Part shown: positions 15,419 to 20,610 of the stretch, piece after piece
Layout: each line of letters starts with the position of its first letter
Numbering within the stretch: the stretch's first letter is position 1
Source: an uncultured euryarchaeote
GTDB lineage: Archaea > Thermoplasmatota > Poseidoniia > Poseidoniales > Poseidoniaceae
Reading direction: 5' to 3'
Assembly (NCBI GenBank): GCA_937897005.1
Contig: CALCOQ010000003.1
Location: 1-20,610, forward strand
Length of the DNA: 20,610 nt
Translations under genes and position numbers: made by a program
The notes under the pieces: generated by a model
Databases searched by the model: none
Told to the model about the DNA's origin: nothing
The model's input: the letters and a program-made list of their open reading frames with translations, nothing else

Positions 15419-16527
15419 CTTGATCTCAATGCCTTGAGTTGAGTATTTTCGCTTGCCCCATGAATCTGCTTGCTCTTCACTCCAGTGAGAACCACCATCA
15501 CTCTCATCTCCTTTCCAGCATCTTCTTCGACAGCGGCACCCCAGATTATTCTGGCGTGCTCGTTGATCTGTTCCTTGATTATCTGCGCCGCAGCTTCAGC
15601 TTCTCCCAGAGTCAGGGAAGGCCCTCCAACTACGTTGATCAAAGCTCCACGTGCATCGGATAGATCGAGTTCGAGTAGCGGGCTATGCAGTGCTTCCAGA
15701 GTCGCCTTCGCGGCCCTATCTTCTCCACTCGCTCCTCCGATTCCTATCATCGCTACACCACCACCAGTGGTGATGACTGAACGCAGATCTTCAAAGTCGA
15801 GGTTGACCATTCCATCGCAGGTAAGTAGGTCGGTCACTCCTTTGATCGAACGGACCAATAATTCGTCCCCAACCCTGAAGGCTGCAGCCAGAGGCAGATC
15901 TTTCACACCCTGAATCTCAAGCAGTCGTTCATTTGGAATCACAATTATCGTATCGCAGTGCTCGCGCAACCTTTCGAGACCCCATTCAGCATTCTGCCTT
16001 CGCAATGCTCCTTCTGATTCAAATGGATAGGTCACCACAGCAATTGTCAGTGCACCTTGTTTCTTTGCCAGTCGTGCAACATGTCCTGCTGCTCCAGTAC
16101 CAGAACCTCCTCCCATTCCTGCTGTTATTATTGCGAGTTGAGTGTCCTCTGTAATACGATTCAGTGTGAATTCACTCTCCATTGCCGCGGTTTCACCTTT
16201 ACCAGGGTCACCACCGGCCCCACGTCCTCTTGCACTTCTTCCGATGAGAATCTTCTCTTCCACCTGTGTCAACAACAGGGCCTGAGCATCAGTATTTATT
16301 GCATACCCAGTCACGAATTTTGAACTGAACAATCCCTCACCTGCTAATCTGCTGATAGCATTGCATCCAGCCCCTCCTACGCCGTAAACACGGATCCGTG
16401 GTTGTAGCGATTCCAAGAGTTGACGCAATTCGGTATCATTGGCTTTGGAATCTTCATTCACAGGTTTTATGACTGATACAGTTTCATCCGATTCAAGGTT
16501 GAGAACACGTTCTATAAGGTGCTTCAT
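15397..16527 (-). CDS. ftsZ: Cell division protein FtsZ
   Basis: This is a 376-residue tubulin-like GTPase that polymerises into the division ring. It shows RIRVYGVGGAGCNAI (45-58), the GTP signature AGMGGGSGTGAAG (136-148), TYPFESEG (166-173), IVIPNERLL (195-203) and the T7 loop VNLDFEDLR (241-249; N242, D244, D247) that completes the GTPase site of the neighbouring subunit. The start at ATG 16527 is preceded by GGAGGT and a TATA-like box. The open frame continues 70 codons upstream, but that part is unlike FtsZ and overlaps the divergent gene. The N-terminal 44 residues before the core are polar, as usual in archaeal FtsZ. The C-terminus (SENTQLKALRSSHIEFVN) is short and lacks a bacterial-type FtsA/ZipA-binding peptide that I can recognise. 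Confidence 0.97.
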   Translation of the reverse strand: MKHLIERVLNLESDETVSVIKPVNEDSKANDTELRQLLESLQPRIRVYGVGGAGCNAISRLAGEGLFSSKFVTGYAINTDAQALLLTQVEEKILIGRSARGRGAGGDPGKGETAAMESEFTLNRITEDTQLAIITAGMGGGSGTGAAGHVARLAKKQGALTIAVVTYPFESEGALRRQNAEWGLERLREHCDTIIVIPNERLLEIQGVKDLPLAAAFRVGDELLVRSIKGVTDLLTCDGMVNLDFEDLRSVITTGGGVAMIGIGGASGEDRAAKATLEALHSPLLELDLSDARGALINVVGGPSLTLGEAEAAAQIIKEQINEHARIIWGAAVEEDAGKEMRVMVVLTGVKSKQIHGASENTQLKALRSSHIEFVN

Positions 16528-16539
16528 GTGCTGAGTGCG

Positions 16540-16545
16540 ACCTCC
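16540..16545 (-). promoter_or_regulatory. Shine-Dalgarno site for ftsZ
   Basis: On the minus strand GGAGGT lies 12 bases before the ftsZ ATG at 16527. The spacing is somewhat long, but the full match supports this start over any in the extended upstream frame. Confidence 0.5.
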
Positions 16546-16567
16546 AGCCTCTTTCAAGATGCCCCTT

Positions 16568-16579
16568 GAAAATATAGTC
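16568..16579. promoter_or_regulatory. Shared TATA element of ftsZ and the propeller protein gene
   Basis: GAAAATATAGTC (minus strand GACTATATTTTC) is the only strong A/T element between the divergent genes. About 25 bases downstream on the minus strand a transcript would begin near 16547, just before the ftsZ ribosome site. On the plus strand it would begin near 16600, giving a nearly leaderless mRNA for the ATG at 16606. The spacing fits both directions. Confidence 0.45.
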
Positions 16580-16605
16580 TGCAAAGCGTTTTTCCTACCA
16601 GTTTG

Positions 16606-19600
16606 ATGGTGCGAACGCAGCAGCGGTACTCTCAAGCAATAGTGGACAACGCCAATGCCATGGGCAAACCGCGGACAGCTGTTGCCCTGACTATTTTTCT
16701 GCTCTTCACTCCATTCTCCATGATCGAGTTGAATCATGAAACAATCTCTGTGGAAGTTTGGGAACGTGATGATATCCCGTCCCGACCCGCTGGCATGGCT
16801 CTATCAGTCTGGCAACCTAGTCTACCTTCAGTCATGTGGGATGTGGAATGGTCTGCAGATGGAAAACACATTGCTGCAGTTGGCCTTGATGGAGGGCTTT
16901 CGGTTTGGAACAAGAGCGATGATAGAGTGATATTCCGATTGACTCATAATATGCAGTTATTGGGTGTAGATTGGATAGATGATGGCCACATCGTTACCTT
17001 GGATCAGAGACACAATTGGAATGTATATGCTGTCAGTGATGAGGGAATTGCTCGTCCAAAGGATACTTTCGATGATTTCTCAGGTCACTGGAGTAGTAAC
17101 ATGACCGGTGTAGAGCAGAATTGGGGTCATGATATGGAAGTGAGTCCAGATGGAAGCCGCATAGTCTATTGTGGCGGGCGTCCATCGAATGGAGGCGAAA
17201 TAGTGGTTGTCGATACTGAATACTTGCTTGGTCGAAGTGAAGTAGCCAATAACGTCGCATTACATACTCCAGAAATCGTCAAGGTCTGCAGATGGTCTTC
17301 AGATAGTGCGACCATTGCCACTATCGAAAGGGCCAGTGGTGGTGATAGTATTCGTTTGTTCGAAGGGCATTCATTGAATCAGACTTTGCAACATAACATC
17401 GCTACAGGCTCTTCAGGTTGGCATCTGGATTGGAAAGGGAATTCCCAGTATTCCGTGGCTTGGACAAAGAGCACTGGAGAGAGTGTAGTGTCTCATTTCA
17501 TCTCCGATGGAGATGTGGAGTGGTACCAACCTCTGGAACAGAACATCACACGTTTGGAGTGGTCTGCACATTCTGACTCATTGTATGTGGGGCTCCTTGG
17601 TGAAGGCCAGGTTTTGGTTCTTGACGCGGCCGGACAGCCAGTTTCCAGTCATGGTTGGCATGCCTACCGAGACAGTCGCTCCGATGTCAGAGCATTGGCG
17701 GTGAGTGAGGAAGGTGATGAATTAGCCAGTGCTGGGCAGGACGGCTCCATCGAGGTATGGAATATTCTGGATACTGGTGGACTATCTCTGGGAGCAATTC
17801 TGGATAGCAGTATCATGAGAGAGTTTGAGATCGATGGTTCTAGCACGATGATTGCACTCGCTCAGGGTTCGGGTTCATTGGATATCCATGACCTGAAAAC
17901 AGGTCGTAGAATGCGTTCATGTCAGCATCCAGATTGGGGAGATGATACCGCTTCAATTCCCTACATCAAGAGCGTAAAATGGTTGGCTGAGGATACAGCG
18001 GTAGGTGGATTCACTGATGGCACAGTGATCTGGTGTTCAATCCAAGGTTCTGGAGATTCTCATTTTGATTTCAGTACGGTTGTGGATATGGATATTTTTG
18101 GTCGATTAGCTTTCAAGAACAAGAAGGTGATAGCGTTGAGTTCGATTCCTGATGGTTCAAATTCTACCATCGACGGAGAAGTGAATATTCTTAGGAATAC
18201 TGGTGATATCTGGGAAGTTGGACAAACATGGGCATGTCCAGATACATGTTGGGTGATGGAGTTCAGTTCTGGAGGAAATAGATTGGTCACAGCAGAACAA
18301 GGTGGTCAGATAAGAATATGGAACACGGAGTCAGATTCGCCAAGTGATTGGTATGAACTTCCCTCTCCCTATAGTCATATGAACTATACAGGAGTAGTGG
18401 AATGGTCTCCAGAAAGGAATGTCATCATCAGTGTGGGGTGGGACAAGGAAGTCGTTCTTTATGATGTAGACAGTGAACAGGAACTATGGAAGGTCTCCTT
18501 GCCATTCGAGGGCTTTTCAGCGCAGATTTCTGAGCAGGAACAACTTGTGATAATAGGCTCGGGCACGGCTTCGGATTCTAGTCTTGGTCAGGTCAGCCTC
18601 TTGAATCTAAGTACTGGAGAACTTGTAGATTCTTGGCCAACGGTTGGAATACCCCGCGGAGTGGCGATTCATGACACTCCCTTGGGCACCAGATATGTAG
18701 TCGCGAACAGCACTGGTGGGTGGATGACATGGATGATGGATTCAGATGAGGATGGATACATCGATACTGAGGATATGTGGCCAAATGATCACACGCAATG
18801 GTCAGATTCAGATGCTGATGGCTATGGAGACGAGCCCGAAGGCACCAATGGTGATCAATGCCCCTTCAATTATGGGACCAGTATTCAAGATAGACTAGGA
18901 TGCCCTGACAGCGATGGAGATGGCTGGTCAGATCCTGATGAACAGTGGCTTGCGCATCCATATGGGGCTGCTGATGCATTCCCCACAGATGTTGAACAGT
19001 GGAATGATAGTGACGATGATGGATATGGTGATAATTACTTCTGGGATGGAGTAGATGAACAAAGACTGAATCAACGAGGTGATGCTTTTCCAGATGATGG
19101 ACAACAGTGGAATGACAGTGATGGAGATGGTTGTGGAGACAATTACAGTTATTCAACTGGCTCGACAGGTTTGAGAATCACAGAGATTGGAGATGCTTTC
19201 ACCAATGACAGCAGCCAATGCTCTGACAGTGACGGTGATGGGTTTGGGGACAATTATACCTGGACATTGGATAATGATGGTTTGAGGATTGAGAATGGCG
19301 ATGCATTTCCCAGCAACACCCTTGCCTGGTCAGACCTAGATGGTGATGGATGTGCCCCCAACAGTATTCGTCTCGATGAAATAGACCTGTATCCTGAGGA
19401 TGCCAGCCAATGTCAAGGGGACCCAGTACCCACCATGCCAGAAAACATCGATGTCTTCGTCACTTCCGACATGGAACGTTGGAGCATCAGTTATAGTTGG
19501 CATCAGCGAGGTGATAATACAGACAATATCAAGGTATTTGCAATCGAGATGAATGAAAGCGATGAGTGTGACTCACGCTGCTGGCAGAACCCTCTCGTGA

Positions 19601-20103
19601 GTCTTGATCCTGCACCTGCAGGCTATACGGATGGAATTCAATATCTAGCACGCAGTGGACCGACCAGATTGTTGGTGATCATTCGTGCCAGTAATAATGT
19701 CTACAACACCAGTTCCGAGTTGTGGTGGAACAACACCGGCTCCCCATTGCCTCAAAATGAAACTGTGGAGCAGAATGAAACTGGGAATGAGAATGGCAAT
19801 GATTCGCAGAATGGTAGTGGCATGAATACTTCAGATGATGTTTCTTCAGATACCACTGATTCCAGTTCTACATTGTTGATATGGGGCGGAGCAGCCGGAC
19901 TGGTAGCACTTTTGGTATTCATGATCCTGCGTCGGCGAGGTTCAAGAGTCGCTGCCGACCCTTGGTCTTCATCGCCATCCCAGACCTTGGTACCGCTTGC
20001 TGATCAGTCCGTCTGCACCCGCTGTGGTAGGACCACTCAAGCAGTTGATCATGAGGGCAAGGTGTGGAAGTGGTGTCCATCCTGCCAACAATACGATCAT
20101 TGA
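16606..20103 (+). CDS. Large secreted beta-propeller protein with Asp-rich repeats, TM anchor and C-terminal zinc ribbon
   Basis: This frame encodes 1165 residues from ATG 16606; ATG 16660 would give a more compact signal peptide (MGKPRTAVALTIFLLF). After the signal, residues about 45-705 hold WD40-like blades (VEWSADGKHIAAVGLDGG, LAVSEEGDELASAGQDGS, EFSSGGNRLVTAEQGGQI, VEWSPERNVIISVGWDKE). Residues 712 to about 935 are thrombospondin-3-like calcium-binding repeats of DSDGDGxGDN type alternating with GDAFP. A fibronectin-like beta domain follows (about 945-1045), then an Asn/Ser/Thr-rich stalk with many N-glycosylation sequons, a TM helix at 1090-1111 ending in RRRG, and a cytoplasmic tail ending in a zinc ribbon (C1137, C1140, C1157, C1160). 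An outer-surface adhesion, substrate-binding or sensing protein is likely; the ligand is unknown. It is divergent from ftsZ and convergent with radA (19-base gap). Confidence 0.88.
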   Translation: MVRTQQRYSQAIVDNANAMGKPRTAVALTIFLLFTPFSMIELNHETISVEVWERDDIPSRPAGMALSVWQPSLPSVMWDVEWSADGKHIAAVGLDGGLSVWNKSDDRVIFRLTHNMQLLGVDWIDDGHIVTLDQRHNWNVYAVSDEGIARPKDTFDDFSGHWSSNMTGVEQNWGHDMEVSPDGSRIVYCGGRPSNGGEIVVVDTEYLLGRSEVANNVALHTPEIVKVCRWSSDSATIATIERASGGDSIRLFEGHSLNQTLQHNIATGSSGWHLDWKGNSQYSVAWTKSTGESVVSHFISDGDVEWYQPLEQNITRLEWSAHSDSLYVGLLGEGQVLVLDAAGQPVSSHGWHAYRDSRSDVRALAVSEEGDELASAGQDGSIEVWNILDTGGLSLGAILDSSIMREFEIDGSSTMIALAQGSGSLDIHDLKTGRRMRSCQHPDWGDDTASIPYIKSVKWLAEDTAVGGFTDGTVIWCSIQGSGDSHFDFSTVVDMDIFGRLAFKNKKVIALSSIPDGSNSTIDGEVNILRNTGDIWEVGQTWACPDTCWVMEFSSGGNRLVTAEQGGQIRIWNTESDSPSDWYELPSPYSHMNYTGVVEWSPERNVIISVGWDKEVVLYDVDSEQELWKVSLPFEGFSAQISEQEQLVIIGSGTASDSSLGQVSLLNLSTGELVDSWPTVGIPRGVAIHDTPLGTRYVVANSTGGWMTWMMDSDEDGYIDTEDMWPNDHTQWSDSDADGYGDEPEGTNGDQCPFNYGTSIQDRLGCPDSDGDGWSDPDEQWLAHPYGAADAFPTDVEQWNDSDDDGYGDNYFWDGVDEQRLNQRGDAFPDDGQQWNDSDGDGCGDNYSYSTGSTGLRITEIGDAFTNDSSQCSDSDGDGFGDNYTWTLDNDGLRIENGDAFPSNTLAWSDLDGDGCAPNSIRLDEIDLYPEDASQCQGDPVPTMPENIDVFVTSDMERWSISYSWHQRGDNTDNIKVFAIEMNESDECDSRCWQNPLVSLDPAPAGYTDGIQYLARSGPTRLLVIIRASNNVYNTSSELWWNNTGSPLPQNETVEQNETGNENGNDSQNGSGMNTSDDVSSDTTDSSSTLLIWGGAAGLVALLVFMILRRRGSRVAADPWSSSPSQTLVPLADQSVCTRCGRTTQAVDHEGKVWKWCPSCQQYDH
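18739..19350 (+). repeat. Tandem Asp-rich (thrombospondin type 3-like) coding repeats
   Basis: At least six units built on GAY-AGT-GAY-GGN-GAY-GG (D-S-D-G-D-G) occur at roughly 18805, 18906, 19008, 19113, 19225 and 19332, separated by about 100-112 bases. Several are followed by GDNY and a GDAFP element. They are in frame within the propeller gene and would bind calcium as a chain of short loops. The last unit (DLDGDGCAPN) is degenerate. Confidence 0.75.
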
Positions 20104-20122
20104 GTAGCCAGTTTCATTGAAT

Positions 20123-20610
20123 TCAATCACGCAGGCCATCTTGGGTGACCTGATAGATGCATTCGCCATCAGGAAGATTCGGCGAATCCACCAGACGTGC
20201 AATCCTGCGTCCACCCTTGGCCTTGCGCAGGTATAGTCGGAAAGTGCTTGCGTGTGCGAGAACGTGTCCACCGATCGGTTTGGTTGGGTCGCCCCACATC
20301 GCATCGGGTTTACTCTGAACTTGATTGGTGACAAGTACCAATGCATTGTTGATGTCAGCTTGTTGCTTCAACTCTTTGAGGTGCTTGTTCAGTTTCTGTT
20401 GGCGATTTGCCAACATTCCCCTGCCGATGTATTCAGCACGGAAGTGGCTGGTCAAGGAATCAACGATGATCATCTTCACATTCAACCCTGAAGATAGCCG
20501 CTTTATCTCATCAACCAACAACATCTGGTGTGCAGAATTGTACGCACGCGCAACATGTATTCTCTTCAGTACTTCCGCAGGATCAAGGCCCTGCCCTCTC
20601 GCCATCTGGG
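20123..20610 (-). CDS. radA: DNA repair and recombination protein RadA (C-terminal part; 5' end outside window)
   Basis: The frame is open to the right edge, so only the last 162 or so codons are visible. The first residues read QMARGQGLDPAEVL, which aligns with the middle of archaeal RadA, and ARAYNSAHQMLLVDE follows. Walker B is MIIVDSLTSHFRAEY. RGMLANRQQKLNKHL precedes loop 2, then VLVTNQVQSKPD, PIGGHVLAHAST and the C-terminal PNLPDGECIYQVTQDGL. RadA is the archaeal RecA/Rad51 recombinase that forms filaments on single-stranded DNA and drives strand exchange. The helix-hairpin-helix N-terminus and Walker A lie beyond the window. The internal ATG at 20605 is not the true start. Confidence 0.95.
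   Translation of the reverse strand, partial: QMARGQGLDPAEVLKRIHVARAYNSAHQMLLVDEIKRLSSGLNVKMIIVDSLTSHFRAEYIGRGMLANRQQKLNKHLKELKQQADINNALVLVTNQVQSKPDAMWGDPTKPIGGHVLAHASTFRLYLRKAKGGRRIARLVDSPNLPDGECIYQVTQDGLRD

Noticed and set aside
12500..16600. A mobile or horizontally acquired island around the module proteins and the regulator
   Set aside because: No integrase, transposase, tRNA or flanking repeats were seen, and base composition and gene packing look like the rest of the window.
16528..16737. Upstream extension of the ftsZ frame by 70 codons
   Set aside because: The extra residues do not resemble FtsZ, overlap the divergent propeller gene and its promoter element, and ignore the GGAGGT site before ATG 16527.
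1..20610. tRNA, rRNA, CRISPR arrays and insertion sequences
   Set aside because: Scanning by eye found no cloverleaf with a GTTCGANNC-type arm outside genes, no regularly spaced repeats apart from the coding Asp-rich repeats, and no transposase-like protein.

Overview
The window looks like part of a compact, protein-dense archaeal chromosome. Marine Group II Euryarchaeota (Poseidoniales) or a close relative is the best guess. The reasons are an archaeal-type RadA recombinase at the right edge, an FtsZ, a membrane-anchored double winged-helix regulator of a type common in Euryarchaeota, TATA-like elements before several genes with few Shine-Dalgarno sites, and large secreted Asp-rich repeat proteins. 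The assignment rests on protein style and context; no rRNA or other marker is present. No tRNA, rRNA, CRISPR array, insertion sequence or integrase was seen. About 20 protein genes cover nearly everything, and no gene-free stretch exceeds about 125 bases.

Layout. Positions 1-855 (minus) hold a small unknown protein and, overlapping it by ATGA, a prostaglandin E synthase 2-like thioredoxin/GST-fold protein cut by the left edge. Positions 951-2792 (plus) hold two membrane proteins of unknown role and a PduO-type cobalamin adenosyltransferase. An OsmC-like protein (minus) follows, then NADP-type isocitrate dehydrogenase icd (plus). Positions 4542-7973 (minus) hold a 1143-residue helical protein ending in a PIN nuclease-like domain. 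A small four-helix membrane protein (plus) meets an MMPL/RND exporter (minus), which lies just downstream of a DHH-DHHA1 phosphoesterase. A Nudix hydrolase (plus) meets a two-gene minus-strand unit (12487-13581) whose proteins share a short helical module.

From 13702 to the end there is a membrane-tethered winged-helix regulator with a small secreted CxCH protein behind it (plus), ftsZ (minus), a 1165-residue secreted beta-propeller/Asp-repeat/TM/zinc-ribbon protein (plus) and the C-terminal half of radA (minus).

The strands alternate often. Convergent pairs end with stop codons 0, 0, 1, 19 and 27 bases apart, and one pair overlaps by 22 bases. At three divergent junctions a single near-symmetric A/T element could serve as TATA box for both directions. 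The most unusual items are the PIN fusion protein, the paired W-D-L-S module proteins divergent from the membrane-bound regulator with a 17-bp palindrome between them, and the surface propeller protein with a predicted cytoplasmic zinc ribbon.
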